A stretch of 64,000 nt of DNA from Cyclobacterium amurskyense (GCF_001050135.1 NZ_CP012040.1:3427001-3491000), one strand, 5' to 3'; positions 36,490 to 46,737 are shown, counted from the first letter of the stretch. The notes: generated by a model not told the origin, from the letters alone. Made by a program: numbers and translations.

Positions 36490-39015
36490 ATGGAAGCAAA
36501 ATTTTCAAACAGAGTAAAAGAGGTGATCTCTCTTAGCCGCGAAGAAGCTTTGCGCTTGGGTCATGATTACATCGGTACAGAGCACCTCTTGTTAGGAATG
36601 ATCCGTGAAGGTGAAGGTGTAGCTGTTTCCATTCTAAAGAAGTTGGGTGTTCCGTTGGATGAGTTGAGAAACGCCGTGGAGCGAGCAGTAAAGGGTACAG
36701 CCAATCACAATGTGAAAAACCTGGCCAATATACCCTTAACTAGACAGTCAGAAAAAGTGTTGAAAATCACTTATCTGGAAGCAAAAATTTTCAAAAGCCA
36801 ACTAATAGGTACTGAGCATTTGTTGCTGTCAATACTAAGGGATGAGGACAATATCGCAACTCAGATTCTCCAAAAATTTGACGCTACTTACGATACTGTA
36901 AAAGAAATGTTGGAATTTCAAACGGACCAAACGCCTAGATCAGGTACAGAGGCCGATGATCCTGATGAAGAAGGATCCAAATTATTTGGGGCTTCAGGTG
37001 GCTCCTCAGGCAGTGCAAAAGGAACTACAGAAAAATCCAGAACTCCTGTTTTGGATAATTTCGGTAGAGACCTTACACGTATGGCCGAAGAAGATAAACT
37101 GGACCCAATCATTGGAAGAGAGAAGGAGATAGAAAGGGTGGCTCAAATACTTTCCAGGAGAAAGAAAAATAATCCTATATTAATAGGAGAACCTGGAGTT
37201 GGTAAAACAGCCATTGCAGAAGGTTTAGCTCTTAGGATTATACAGAAGAAAGTTTCTCGTGTACTGTTCAATAAAAGAGTAGTGACCCTTGATCTTGCCT
37301 CTTTAGTGGCAGGAACAAAATACAGAGGTCAATTTGAAGAAAGAATGAAAGCCGTAATGAACGAGCTTGAAAAATCTCCAAATGTCATCTTGTTTATAGA
37401 TGAGCTACATACTATCGTAGGAGCTGGTGGAGCCAGTGGTTCCCTAGACGCATCCAATATGTTCAAACCTGCATTGGCAAGGGGAGAAATTCAATGTATA
37501 GGAGCGACGACTTTGGACGAATACAGACAGTATATTGAAAAAGATGGGGCTTTGGCCAGAAGATTTCAGATGGTGATGGTAGATGCTACCTCTCCTGAAG
37601 AAACCATTCAAATCTTAGAAAATATCAAGGATAAATACGAAGATCATCACAATGTAATTTATACGCCGGAGGCCATTAATGCATGTGTTAATCTTTCAGA
37701 TAGATACATTTCTGATCGTTTTCTTCCAGATAAGGCAATCGATATTTTAGATGAAGCAGGTGCAAGGGTGCATATCAAAAACATTCACGTTCCTGAAAAT
37801 ATTCTAAAACTCGAAGACGAGGTAGAAAAGATAAAAGTCGAGAAAAACCGAGTAGTTAAAAGCCAAAAATACGAAGAGGCTGCTCAACTTAGAGACAAAG
37901 AGAAAAAGCTTCTTGAGCAATTGGAAAACGCCAAGGCCAAGTGGGAAGAAGAAAGTAAAACCAAACGTTATGCTGTTGAAGAAGACAATGTAGCTGAGGT
38001 GATTGCAATGATGACAGGTATACCTGCCAGAAGAATAGCTCAGAATGAAGGCGCCAAGTTGCTCAATATGGGCGAGGAACTGAAAGGTAAAGTGGTAGGT
38101 CAGGATGAAGCCATTAAAAAGTTAACCAAGGCCATACAACGTACTAGGGTAGGACTGAAAGATCCTAAGAAGCCTATTGGTTCTTTTGTCTTCCTTGGAC
38201 CTACGGGGGTAGGGAAAACAGAATTAGCTAAAATGTTGGCTACTTACTTGTTTGACAAGGACGATTCTCTAGTGAGAATTGACATGTCTGAATACATGGA
38301 GAAATTCAGTGTTTCTCGTTTGGTAGGAGCGCCTCCAGGCTATGTGGGATACGAAGAAGGTGGTCAATTGACTGAAAAAGTCAGAAGAAAACCTTATTCT
38401 GTAGTCTTATTAGATGAGATAGAAAAAGCGCATCCTGATGTATTCAATATCCTTTTGCAGGTGCTTGACGATGGTGTGTTAACCGATGGGCTTGGTAGAA
38501 GAGTCGATTTCAGAAATACCATTATCATCATGACATCCAATATTGGTGTACGGGATCTTAAAGACTTCGGCGCAGGTATAGGTTTTGCATCCAAGGCCAA
38601 GGAAGAGAATATGGATGAGGTGATGAAGTCTACTATTCAGAATGCCCTTAAAAAAGCATTTAGCCCTGAGTTTTTGAACAGGTTGGATGATGTGGTCATC
38701 TTTAATTCGTTGAACAAGGAGCATATCCATAAAATTATAGATATCAGTTTAACGAAGTTGTTTGCCAGAATTACTGATTTGGGTTATACCATTGAACTTT
38801 CTGAGAAAGCAAAAGATTTCCTTTCCGAGAAAGGCTATGACAAACAATACGGTGCAAGGCCATTGAACAGAGCGATTCAAAAGTACCTTGAAGATGCTTT
38901 GGCTGAGGAAATCCTGAAAGGAGAATTGTCTGAAGGGGATGTTATCCTTGCAGATTATTCCGGTGAAGGTGAGGAGCTGGAGATTAAAGTAAACAAAAAA
39001 GAAAAAGCTGACTAA
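36490..39015 (+). CDS. clpC: ATP-dependent Clp protease ATP-binding subunit ClpC
   Basis: 841 aa. Clp_N repeats (residues about 1-150) are followed by a disordered acidic/Gly-Ser linker, AAA1 with Walker A GEPGVGKT (233-240), a middle domain with a UVR-type coiled coil (about 445-480), AAA2 with Walker A GPTGVGKT (about 573-580), and the ClpB-like D2 C-terminus. It unfolds proteins for ClpP. Good SD-like AGAAAGGA just upstream. A strong terminator follows, so transcription ends here. Confidence 0.97.
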   Translation: MEAKFSNRVKEVISLSREEALRLGHDYIGTEHLLLGMIREGEGVAVSILKKLGVPLDELRNAVERAVKGTANHNVKNLANIPLTRQSEKVLKITYLEAKIFKSQLIGTEHLLLSILRDEDNIATQILQKFDATYDTVKEMLEFQTDQTPRSGTEADDPDEEGSKLFGASGGSSGSAKGTTEKSRTPVLDNFGRDLTRMAEEDKLDPIIGREKEIERVAQILSRRKKNNPILIGEPGVGKTAIAEGLALRIIQKKVSRVLFNKRVVTLDLASLVAGTKYRGQFEERMKAVMNELEKSPNVILFIDELHTIVGAGGASGSLDASNMFKPALARGEIQCIGATTLDEYRQYIEKDGALARRFQMVMVDATSPEETIQILENIKDKYEDHHNVIYTPEAINACVNLSDRYISDRFLPDKAIDILDEAGARVHIKNIHVPENILKLEDEVEKIKVEKNRVVKSQKYEEAAQLRDKEKKLLEQLENAKAKWEEESKTKRYAVEEDNVAEVIAMMTGIPARRIAQNEGAKLLNMGEELKGKVVGQDEAIKKLTKAIQRTRVGLKDPKKPIGSFVFLGPTGVGKTELAKMLATYLFDKDDSLVRIDMSEYMEKFSVSRLVGAPPGYVGYEEGGQLTEKVRRKPYSVVLLDEIEKAHPDVFNILLQVLDDGVLTDGLGRRVDFRNTIIIMTSNIGVRDLKDFGAGIGFASKAKEENMDEVMKSTIQNALKKAFSPEFLNRLDDVVIFNSLNKEHIHKIIDISLTKLFARITDLGYTIELSEKAKDFLSEKGYDKQYGARPLNRAIQKYLEDALAEEILKGELSEGDVILADYSGEGEELEIKVNKKEKAD

Positions 39016-39039
39016 AACCAGTTTTGGATTAAAATAGTA

Positions 39040-39070
39040 AAAGGACAGTGTTTATCACTGTCCTTTTTTA
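39040..39070 (+). terminator. Rho-independent terminator of clpC
   Basis: AAAGGACAGTG and CACTGTCCTTT form an 11-bp stem with a TTTAT loop and a T-run directly after. Confidence 0.92.
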
Positions 39071-39242
39071 TGGTTAGATCTTTTTAGGGACAGAGCCTGT
39101 AGTTGCCTGAACATGAACTTTTTTTAGCTGCAAAGAGTTAATATTTATTGCTATCCGTAACCATTCGATGCCAATAGTTGATTAGACGGATAGAGTGAGT
39201 TGTCTTGTTTAGTTTGTGTCATATGCTTAATAATACGCTAAA

Positions 39243-40172
39243 ATGAGTTTTTTTATTGAAATGCTATTAAAGCTATTTTTTATACTTTCCATCATACCAT
39301 TTTTACTTTCTGAAAAACTTCAGAAAAAATATGATATGAAGATCAATCCACAGATAGCCTACACCTATTTTACTGGGCCTAAAAAAGTAGCACTGATTGG
39401 CGAGGAGTTTATTGAAGAAACCAGCGGAATGGCTGTTTCCAGAAAAAACCCATCTTGGATTTACGTTCACAATGATAGTGGTGGTGAGCCTGAGGTTTAT
39501 ATTTTGGATACTTTAGGTACTTTTCTTGGAACCATAAGGTTGGAAGGGGTGGAGAATCGTGACTGGGAAGATTTGGCTATTGGACCAGGGCCAGAAGAGG
39601 GGAAATCCTATTTGTATATTGGAGATATTGGTGACAATTTCGGAAAATTTGAGGGGTTGATCATATACAGGATTCCTGAGCCGGAGAGCTTGGAAAAAGA
39701 GATGACCGTTTCACCAGAAATCATTAAGCTGATTTTCCCTGATGGGCCAAAAGATACTGAGACTTTACTGGTAGATCCCATCAGCGGAGATTTATTTATT
39801 CTAACTAAAAGAGAAGCAAAAAACACACTTTATAAGGCTGCAGGGGATTTGCTGAAGGATGGGCATACTGTTGAATTAGAAAAAGTAATGCAATTGCCTA
39901 TTACGCTTTCGGTAGGAGGGGATGTTTCTGCCGATGGTTCACAGGTGCTTATAAAAAATTATTGGGTAGTTTATTACTGGGAGAGAACAGAAGGTGAAAC
40001 ATTGGAACAAACATTGTCAGGGAAGGCCACTTTACTTCCTTATGAGCCTGAACCACAAGGTGAGGCCATAGCATTTTCACCAGAAGGAAATACTTATTTT
40101 ACATTAAGCGAGAAAAAATTAAGGGTAAATCCAGTCTTGTATAGGTATGACAGGGCAGTAGTTGATAAATAA
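39243..40172 (+). CDS. Beta-propeller-like hypothetical protein with N-terminal anchor
   Basis: 309 aa with an N-terminal hydrophobic segment (residues about 5-22), likely a signal or anchor. The body has repeated four-strand patterns: ETSGMAVSRKNPSWIYVHNDSGGEPEVYILD, NRDWEDLAIGPG, SYLYIGDIGDN, DTETLLVDPISGDLFILTKRE, GEAIAFSPEGNTYFTLSE. This is a recurrent secreted propeller family in Bacteroidota; no enzymatic site is evident. Single gene, about 230 bp after clpC. Confidence 0.7.
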   Translation: MSFFIEMLLKLFFILSIIPFLLSEKLQKKYDMKINPQIAYTYFTGPKKVALIGEEFIEETSGMAVSRKNPSWIYVHNDSGGEPEVYILDTLGTFLGTIRLEGVENRDWEDLAIGPGPEEGKSYLYIGDIGDNFGKFEGLIIYRIPEPESLEKEMTVSPEIIKLIFPDGPKDTETLLVDPISGDLFILTKREAKNTLYKAAGDLLKDGHTVELEKVMQLPITLSVGGDVSADGSQVLIKNYWVVYYWERTEGETLEQTLSGKATLLPYEPEPQGEAIAFSPEGNTYFTLSEKKLRVNPVLYRYDRAVVDK

Positions 40173-40363
40173 GTGTCTATTATCTGTTTATCAGTCAATT
40201 GTGTTTTTACTAAACATGAGGAATTATGCCTTGCAATCTACGATTAACCCCTTTTTCATTTTAGCTGGATAAGCATGATTGTGGTCTTTTTTTTAACCTT
40301 TACCTGCTTAGATCAGGTTTTCTCCTTGTTTTTGCATAATTTCACTATTAAAGCCATCTAATC

Positions 40364-41710
40364 ATGAAATACACGAGAAGAGATTTTGTAAAAACCAATG
40401 CCCTTGTTGGTACAGGAGCATTGATGGGGTTTAACTTCATCCAACCGGAGGTAAAACCCGCACTTATGGGAGGTAAACCTGTAAGAACTGCTTCATGGCC
40501 GTCTTGGCCAAGGTGGAATCCTGACACAGATGAGTCTAGAGTTCTGGAAGTGTTGAGGAGTGGGGTTTGGTCCAGATCCGGAGTAGTAAAAGAGTTTGAG
40601 GATAAATGGGCAAATACCATAGGATCTAAAAGGTGTCTAACTGTCGTTAACGGTACCAATGCGCTAATAGCCGCATTAGTGCAGGCAGACATAGGTGGAG
40701 GAGATGAGGTTTTGGTTTCTTCTTATACTTTTATTGCCAGCGTTGCAGCCATTTTGCAGACGGGTGCTATGCCAGTATTTGTAGATTCTGACCCTGAAAC
40801 ATTTCAAATCGACCCAGTTGAAATAAGGAAGAAAATTACCAGTAGAACCAAAGCTATTTTACCAGTACATATTTTAGGTTTACCTGCAGATATGGACAGT
40901 ATTATGGCCATAGCCAAAGAAAATGACCTCGTGGTTATCGAAGATGCTTGCCAGGGTTGGTTGGCAGAAATAAACCACAAGAAAGTAGGTACATTTGGAC
41001 TCGCTGGATGTTTTAGTTTTCAAAACTCCAAGAATTTACCTATGGGTGAAGGTGGAGCCATTGTAAGTGATGATGATGATTTTATGGACAGGTGTTTTTC
41101 CTACCATAATTATGGTTATGCTTATGGCTCTTTGGTAGGAGCCGTCAATCAAGGTGCCGTTATAGCGGGGACAAAGATTCGGCTTACCGAATACCAGGCA
41201 GCCATCGGCTTAAGTCAATTGCAAAGGCTGGATAGTGAAACCCAATTGAGGGAAACAAATGCATCTTACCTTAAGCAGAAATTAGAAGGAGTTTCAGGGC
41301 TTAGTACTTATGTGCTGTATCCCAATGTGACTCGTGCAGTCTTTCACCTTTTCCCTTTTAGATTTCATAGTGAAGGCTTTAAAGGGCTTTCGAGAGATGT
41401 TTTCCTAAAGGCCTTAAGAGCTGAAGGAATTCCTTGCTCAAGTGGTTACATTCCGCTAAATGATAAATTGTATTTAAAGGATGCATTTACTTCAAAAAAT
41501 TACCGAAGAATGTACCAGGCAAATGAATTGGATTTCGACAATTACGTAGCCAATAACCAATGCCCAATAACCGATAAATTGTGCAATGAGGAGGCTGTTT
41601 GGCTTTCGCAGAGTATGTTATTAGGCAGCCAGTCTGATATGGATGACATAGCCAATGCCATTATGAAAATCCATGAGAATGCTGAGGAATTACTTAACTA
41701 TAAAGGATAA
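40364..41710 (+). CDS. DegT/DnrJ/EryC1/StrS-type PLP-dependent protein with twin-arginine leader (paralogue of 14791)
   Basis: 448 aa. Leader YTRRDFVKTNALVGTGALMG is Tat-like. PLP-site residues are intact: VVNGTNALIAAL, VIEDACQG (Asp194) and SFQNSKNLPMGEGG (Lys223). Alignment by eye with the 14791 protein is continuous, including the C-terminal cysteine-containing NQCPITDKLCNEEAVWLSQ. The two therefore form a pair of exported PLP proteins. It is followed 31 bp later by a beta-propeller gene in the same direction. Confidence 0.88.
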   Translation: MKYTRRDFVKTNALVGTGALMGFNFIQPEVKPALMGGKPVRTASWPSWPRWNPDTDESRVLEVLRSGVWSRSGVVKEFEDKWANTIGSKRCLTVVNGTNALIAALVQADIGGGDEVLVSSYTFIASVAAILQTGAMPVFVDSDPETFQIDPVEIRKKITSRTKAILPVHILGLPADMDSIMAIAKENDLVVIEDACQGWLAEINHKKVGTFGLAGCFSFQNSKNLPMGEGGAIVSDDDDFMDRCFSYHNYGYAYGSLVGAVNQGAVIAGTKIRLTEYQAAIGLSQLQRLDSETQLRETNASYLKQKLEGVSGLSTYVLYPNVTRAVFHLFPFRFHSEGFKGLSRDVFLKALRAEGIPCSSGYIPLNDKLYLKDAFTSKNYRRMYQANELDFDNYVANNQCPITDKLCNEEAVWLSQSMLLGSQSDMDDIANAIMKIHENAEELLNYKG

Positions 41711-41741
41711 ATTATTACCATAAATAAAACCAACTATACAA

Positions 41742-43034
41742 TTGGAATCAAATACTAAAAACAAGGGGCTATTGGCCCAACCTTATTATTCAGGTTTTGA
41801 AATAGCCCATGATACCTACCAGGCATTAAGCAGTGCCTCTGATGGGAAAATTTATTATGTTTTGTCATCTGAGTCGCTTACAAAAGCGGGTCAACTTTAT
41901 AGTCTTGATCCGGAGACTGATAAGATTGAGTGGTTAGCAGACCTTTCTGAGGCTTGTGGTGAAATAGATAGCAATACTATTCCGCAAGGAAAAAGCCATG
42001 TTCCCTTTTTTGAAAAAGATGGCAAATTGTATTTCGGTACTCATATCGGTGTGTATGAAATGATCGATGACATGGAGAGACTTCCTGTCAACCCTATGGA
42101 GGGTGTAGAGAACTACCTTGGAGGTCATTTTCTAAGCTGGGATATGGAGAATAAGGTGATGGAAGACCTTGCTATCGTACCTGATGGTGAAGGAGTGCTT
42201 ACCATGACCATGGATACCGAAAGGAATCAAATTTATGCCCTCACTTGGCCAAGCGGGAATTTCTTGCATCTGGATTTGAATACCAGTGAGTTGAAAAACT
42301 TTGGGCCAATCTCTGAAAAAGGTGAAGCAGGAGTAGTTGGTGAAGACTATAGGGTCTTGTGCAGGTCTATATTGGTTAGCCCTGAAAATGGCAATGTCTA
42401 TTATACGACTTCTGATGGGAATATCTTTTGCTACAGTCCTAATAGCATGGATGGACCTGCTAAATTAGAAGATGTTAATATGAGAAGGGATTTTTTCGGA
42501 AGCTATGACCCAAAAGTACCTGGCAATATGGGGTATAACTGGAGAAGAATATTCTGGCATGATGAAGACAATGTCGCTTATGGTATTCATGGAAACTCCA
42601 ATTACCTTTTTAAATTCGATCCCAAAAATTCAAAAATTGAACTAATAGAAAGGTTGTCCTCCCTTCCATCCAAGCGAATGGGCATGTATGACCAATTCAG
42701 TTATGGCTATTTAGGTTTTGATTTAGGACCAGATAAAGAGACCTTGTATTACCTTACTGGAGGTCCTTTGACTGATAGGCCACCAAATGATGGAACCAAG
42801 CAGATAGCCAAAGGAGCGGCCAAAAATCTGGAGAACTTGCATTTGGTAACTTATCACCTGCCTACCAATACTTATACCGACCATGGTCCGGCATTTTATG
42901 AGGATGGTAGCATTCCTACCTATGTGAATGCCATTGCCATAGACAAAGATGCAAATGTCTTTACCATGGCAAGGATGCAAAAACCTTGGGGAGAAATTCA
43001 GGATTTGGTGAAAATTCACTATCCTAAAAAATAA
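41742..43034 (+). CDS. Beta-propeller-like hypothetical protein
   Basis: 430 aa from a TTG (no in-frame ATG close by), without a clear signal peptide. Repeated blades are visible: GKIYYVLSSESLTKAGQLYSLD, DTERNQIYALTWPSGNFLHLD, NGNVYYTTSDGNIFCYSP, NVAYGIHGNSNYLFKFDP and TYTDHGPAF. This resembles quinoprotein/oligogalacturonate-lyase-like propellers, but no catalytic residues can be assigned. Its tight spacing to the Tat-DegT gene suggests cotranscription and a shared pathway. It ends at a bidirectional terminator facing GH92. Confidence 0.7.
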   Translation: MESNTKNKGLLAQPYYSGFEIAHDTYQALSSASDGKIYYVLSSESLTKAGQLYSLDPETDKIEWLADLSEACGEIDSNTIPQGKSHVPFFEKDGKLYFGTHIGVYEMIDDMERLPVNPMEGVENYLGGHFLSWDMENKVMEDLAIVPDGEGVLTMTMDTERNQIYALTWPSGNFLHLDLNTSELKNFGPISEKGEAGVVGEDYRVLCRSILVSPENGNVYYTTSDGNIFCYSPNSMDGPAKLEDVNMRRDFFGSYDPKVPGNMGYNWRRIFWHDEDNVAYGIHGNSNYLFKFDPKNSKIELIERLSSLPSKRMGMYDQFSYGYLGFDLGPDKETLYYLTGGPLTDRPPNDGTKQIAKGAAKNLENLHLVTYHLPTNTYTDHGPAFYEDGSIPTYVNAIAIDKDANVFTMARMQKPWGEIQDLVKIHYPKK

Positions 43035-43121
43035 ATTCTTATTAGGCAATAGCACTTCTATTTCACTTGGAAACAAGATGAGTGGAGAATCAGTAAAGCG
43101 CAATTGCATTATCCGGGTAAT

Positions 43122-43153
43122 AAAAAAGGGGGCCAAACTTAGGCCCCTTTTTT
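43122..43153. terminator. Bidirectional terminator between the propeller gene and GH92
   Basis: AAAAAAGGGGGCC and GGCCCCTTTTTT pair with one bulged G and have T-runs on both strands, serving both convergent genes. Confidence 0.88.
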
Positions 43154-43155
43154 AT

Positions 43156-45438
43156 TTATTTGGATTTTGAACTCATTTGAAGTTTTAAAATACCTCCTTT
43201 GGTTAAATCTCCATGGCGAATACCAATGTCCTTGATTGGTTTGCCATTAAAGGTCTTTTTGGAGATGAAATAATTTTTCGGACCGTTGTTTTCGGCCAGA
43301 ATTGTAATGGATTTACCTGAGTAATATTTAGGGTTAAGGTGGATGACTGCCTTGTTGAAAATTGGGCTTCCCAATTCATAAATAGGATTTTCTTCTGTCC
43401 CGGCATTCATCTGGAACAATCCTAGTTTCATCAAAACAGAGAGTGAACCCATTAGTCCCTGATCTTCATCTCCATTAAAGCCACTTTCAGGAGATAATCC
43501 TGAAAAGGCTTTGTCCAAAACTTTTCTTGACCAATATTGGGTCAGGTCAGGCCGATCCAGGTAATTGAAAATGTAGGCCGTTTGCATGGAAGGTTGATTG
43601 CCGTAATTAATAGGAATCCTCCTGTACTCTGGATGTGTTTCAAGTGAATGAGAGGTGCCAGAAGTAAAACCTAGTTTCTCGGCTTCTTCAAATTGTTCAT
43701 TCAGTCGAGCTGCAGCTTTTTCTTTTCCGCCCATAAGCGTGGCCAAGCCTGCAATATCGTGAGGTACAAACCAGGTAAACTGAGCACCATTTGCTTCCAC
43801 ATAGCCTTTTGCATAGTTATATGGGTCAAATGGACTAAACCAGTTTCCATCCACGTCCTTAGGTCTAATCCAGCCTGTTTGTTCATCATAGAGGTTCTTG
43901 TAATTGGCAGAACGTGCCAAAAAGTTTTCTGCATCCTCTTTTTTGCCCAAGGCAAGCGCCAACTGTGCCAAAGTCCAGTCTTGATAACTGTACTCTAAAG
44001 TTTGCCCTGCGCCTTGTTCATGACCTCCAAAGCGACCTCTTGGATTGGGGTAGGGCACATATCCTTTGCTGATATAGTCTTCTACATTGCCTCCCTTATC
44101 CGTTTTGTGCTCATAGCCAGACCTGCTCATCATGCCTCCTGATAGGTGGTTTTTACGAAGGCCTTCATAGGCCAAATCCACATCAAAACCACGAATTCCT
44201 TTTTGATACAATCCCACAAAAAACGGTGTGCTTGAGGCACCAGTCATTACATAGGTATAATTACCCCCTGAAGGACCACGTGGGATCAATCCACCATCTT
44301 TGTAATATTGAAGGAAGCTATTGGCAAACTCTTCTGCTATCTCAGGGTATACCAAGCCCCATAAGACACTAATGGTCCACTGTGCCCCCCAAAAAGAATC
44401 TGAGTTAAAATGTCTGAACAAGGGTTTTCCTTGGTCATTTACAGGTAATTGTCCAATTCTGAAGGTGTCTCCAGTATTGTCTGGATAGGCGCCATTGACA
44501 TCATTTATTGTCCTTCTGCCTTGCAGTGCTTTCCATAAATCAGTATAAAAACGCCTTTGCTGGGTCTCCGTATTGCCTTCTATCTCTATTCTGCCTAAGA
44601 GTTCATTCCAAGTGTCCTGAGTCTCTTTTACAACTTTGTCAAAATTCCAGTGAGGAAGTTCTTCGGCCATATTGAGGGCCGCGTTTTCAGCGCTCGTATA
44701 GGATAGTGCCACCTTCATTTGTAAAGGTTGACCTTTGCTTTCACCAAAAGTCACTATTTTATGAGGCGATTGATTGTTGTCAACCCAGTTTTCAATTGGC
44801 TGATCAAACTCTACCTGAAAATAGACGGTCAAAGTATTGGGTCTCCTTGAAGTAGGAGAATTGGTAACTTGTCCTTCCAAAATATAGGGAGAAAGCTGCT
44901 TCAGGCTGCCATCTATCATTTTACTAGGTCCTAAAACCCCGTCAAGATGAAAAAGGACTGCCTGATTGCTGCCTTTTGAGAAATTGTATTTGTGAAGACC
45001 TACCCTGTGCGTGGCAGTTAATTCTGCGGTAATGTCATAGCGATTTAAATAAACCTTATGATAACCGGGTTTAATTAATTCTTTGTCTCTGTCATAAGCA
45101 GAGTAATAATCCTCCAATAACTCCTCTGGAGTTTTGGAGAAACTCACCGGCATTACAGATACACCAGACATTTGCCAGGCATGGATATGGCTGAACCCTT
45201 TTACGGTGTCCTCATTGTAACGATAGCCACTGCCCCAAGCGCCATCTATTGTATGGTCAGGGCTTAAATTGACCATCCCAAAGGGACGGGTGGCAGCACT
45301 AAAGTAAAACCACCTTGAATTTGCAGCATCCAAAAGTGGGTAAACTTGATCAACGGGTTTTGGGTCCTTTTTTGCCTGAAATGCCATCGATGGGAGTACC
45401 AATAGCAAAGCAAATAGTCTGAAGATATTTTTTATCAT
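43156..45438 (-). CDS. GH92 family alpha-mannosidase-like glycoside hydrolase
   Basis: 760 aa with a signal peptide ending SMAFQ. GH92 hallmarks are present: GMVNLSPDHTIDGAWGSGYRY, VKGFSHIHAWQMSGV, YTDLWKALQGRR, SFWGAQWTISVLWGL, ASSTPFFVGLYQKGI and the C-terminal ETHPEYRRIPINYGNQP and NGDEDQGLMGSLS. These enzymes are Ca2+-dependent inverting exo-alpha-mannosidases. It lies 12 bp upstream-to-downstream of galE on the minus strand (galE ends 45451), so the two may be cotranscribed, linking glycan release to nucleotide-sugar supply. Confidence 0.92.
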   Translation of the reverse strand: MIKNIFRLFALLLVLPSMAFQAKKDPKPVDQVYPLLDAANSRWFYFSAATRPFGMVNLSPDHTIDGAWGSGYRYNEDTVKGFSHIHAWQMSGVSVMPVSFSKTPEELLEDYYSAYDRDKELIKPGYHKVYLNRYDITAELTATHRVGLHKYNFSKGSNQAVLFHLDGVLGPSKMIDGSLKQLSPYILEGQVTNSPTSRRPNTLTVYFQVEFDQPIENWVDNNQSPHKIVTFGESKGQPLQMKVALSYTSAENAALNMAEELPHWNFDKVVKETQDTWNELLGRIEIEGNTETQQRRFYTDLWKALQGRRTINDVNGAYPDNTGDTFRIGQLPVNDQGKPLFRHFNSDSFWGAQWTISVLWGLVYPEIAEEFANSFLQYYKDGGLIPRGPSGGNYTYVMTGASSTPFFVGLYQKGIRGFDVDLAYEGLRKNHLSGGMMSRSGYEHKTDKGGNVEDYISKGYVPYPNPRGRFGGHEQGAGQTLEYSYQDWTLAQLALALGKKEDAENFLARSANYKNLYDEQTGWIRPKDVDGNWFSPFDPYNYAKGYVEANGAQFTWFVPHDIAGLATLMGGKEKAAARLNEQFEEAEKLGFTSGTSHSLETHPEYRRIPINYGNQPSMQTAYIFNYLDRPDLTQYWSRKVLDKAFSGLSPESGFNGDEDQGLMGSLSVLMKLGLFQMNAGTEENPIYELGSPIFNKAVIHLNPKYYSGKSITILAENNGPKNYFISKKTFNGKPIKDIGIRHGDLTKGGILKLQMSSKSK

Positions 45439-45450
45439 AAGGTTATTTTT

Positions 45451-46467
45451 TTATTTTTTGGAGAGTGCCAGCTGCCAGTTCCAACTGTCTCTTAAGGCTT
45501 CCTCTAAGTTGAATCGTGCCTTCCAATTTAATTCTTGGTTTATTTTTGAGGTGTCAGCCCAAACTTTTACCACATCACCAGGCCTTCTTGGACCAACTTT
45601 ATAATTAAGTGGTCTTCCACTTACTTTTTCAAAAGCTTTAATCACATCCATTACCGTGTTGCCATTGCCGGTGCCCACATTGAAAATGTCATAAAATGGA
45701 GCTGTTTTTCCTTTAAGGTGTGAAATTGCTTTTACATGGGCTTCAGCTAAATCCATCACATGGATGTAATCTCGAACACAAGTACCATCAGGGGTGTCAT
45801 AATCATCACCAAACACTGTCAATTCTTTTCTTATTCCCACACCTGTTTGCGTAACAAAAGGGACAAGGTTGGAAGGAACACCTAAGGGTAATTCTCCGAT
45901 CTCTGAGGAAGTGTGCGCTCCAATAGGATTGAAATAACGAAGTGCAATAGCCGATAAAGCAACTTTACTGTTGACCTGATCTACCAATATGTCTTCGCAG
46001 ATCTTTTTGGTGTTACCATAAGGACTCTCTGCCTTTTTTCTTGGTGTAGATTCCTTTACAGGTAATTTGTCAGGCTGTCCATATACAGTACATGAGGAAG
46101 AAAAAACAAGGTTCTCCACATTATGCTTGTCCATGGTAGCCAAAAGTACCAATAAGGAACTTATATTGTTATTGTAATATTTTAATGGAAGCATTGAGCT
46201 TTCACCTACAGCTTTGAAAGCGGCAAAATGAATGACCCCAGAAAGTTTGTTTTCTGTGAAAATCCGATCCATTAAATCAGCATCGTTACAGTCACCTTCG
46301 TAACAAGGGATCTCTTGGCCTGTAATTTTTTTCAGACCTAGTAAAGCACTTTTTTCGGAGTTTGAAAAATCATCAATGATGATGGGCTGGTAGCCGGCTT
46401 CCAAAAGAGCCACCGCCGTATGGGAACCGATATATCCGGCCCCACCAGTTATTAAAATTTTTTCCAT
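45451..46467 (-). CDS. galE: UDP-glucose 4-epimerase
   Basis: 338 aa from the ATG at 46467; a TTG six bases upstream is less likely. Short-chain dehydrogenase fold: GGAGYIGSHT for NAD+ binding near the N-terminus, VFSSSCTVYG and the YGNTKK motif with catalytic Tyr/Lys, then RYFNPIGAH and RDYIHVMDLAEAH. It interconverts UDP-glucose and UDP-galactose, feeding glycan synthesis and galactose catabolism. It lies upstream of GH92 in a leftward pair and is divergent from rpsU. Confidence 0.96.
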   Translation of the reverse strand: MEKILITGGAGYIGSHTAVALLEAGYQPIIIDDFSNSEKSALLGLKKITGQEIPCYEGDCNDADLMDRIFTENKLSGVIHFAAFKAVGESSMLPLKYYNNNISSLLVLLATMDKHNVENLVFSSSCTVYGQPDKLPVKESTPRKKAESPYGNTKKICEDILVDQVNSKVALSAIALRYFNPIGAHTSSEIGELPLGVPSNLVPFVTQTGVGIRKELTVFGDDYDTPDGTCVRDYIHVMDLAEAHVKAISHLKGKTAPFYDIFNVGTGNGNTVMDVIKAFEKVSGRPLNYKVGPRRPGDVVKVWADTSKINQELNWKARFNLEEALRDSWNWQLALSKK

Positions 46468-46698
46468 TGTCAAATATAAAATTTTATCCTATTCTTAGAA
46501 AGAAATAAATCTTAATATATTGTGCATGTCCTATCTACTTAAAGATTCAAATCATTATTATGAATTTGAATTCAATTTCACCTTGTAATTATTGTCAGGT
46601 AAAAGCCCCTAAAGTTCTATGGATTAGCGTCTAGTTAGCGGTAAATCATCTCAGATTTTGCTAATTTGCTATATCATTTTAATAGGATCGGTGTTTGT

Positions 46699-46730
46699 TT
46701 TGGGGTTACCAATAAGATTCTCTACCTTTG
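46699..46730 (+). promoter_or_regulatory. Bacteroidota-type promoter of rpsU
   Basis: TTTG at 46699-46702 and TACCTTTG at 46723-46730, spaced 20 bp, match the TTTG-N19-TAnnTTTG consensus. The expected transcription start is only about 15 bp upstream of the coding start. Confidence 0.8.
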
Positions 46731-46737
46731 CCCCCTG

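Noticed and set aside
43100..43120. GCATTATCCGGGTAAT stretch similar to the element right end
   Set aside because: Too short, with no partner end; it lies in the terminator flank.
46471..46478. TATATTTG on the minus strand right before galE
   Set aside because: It matches the -7 box but would place the transcript start at the start codon itself, and there is no -33 box, so it is probably chance.
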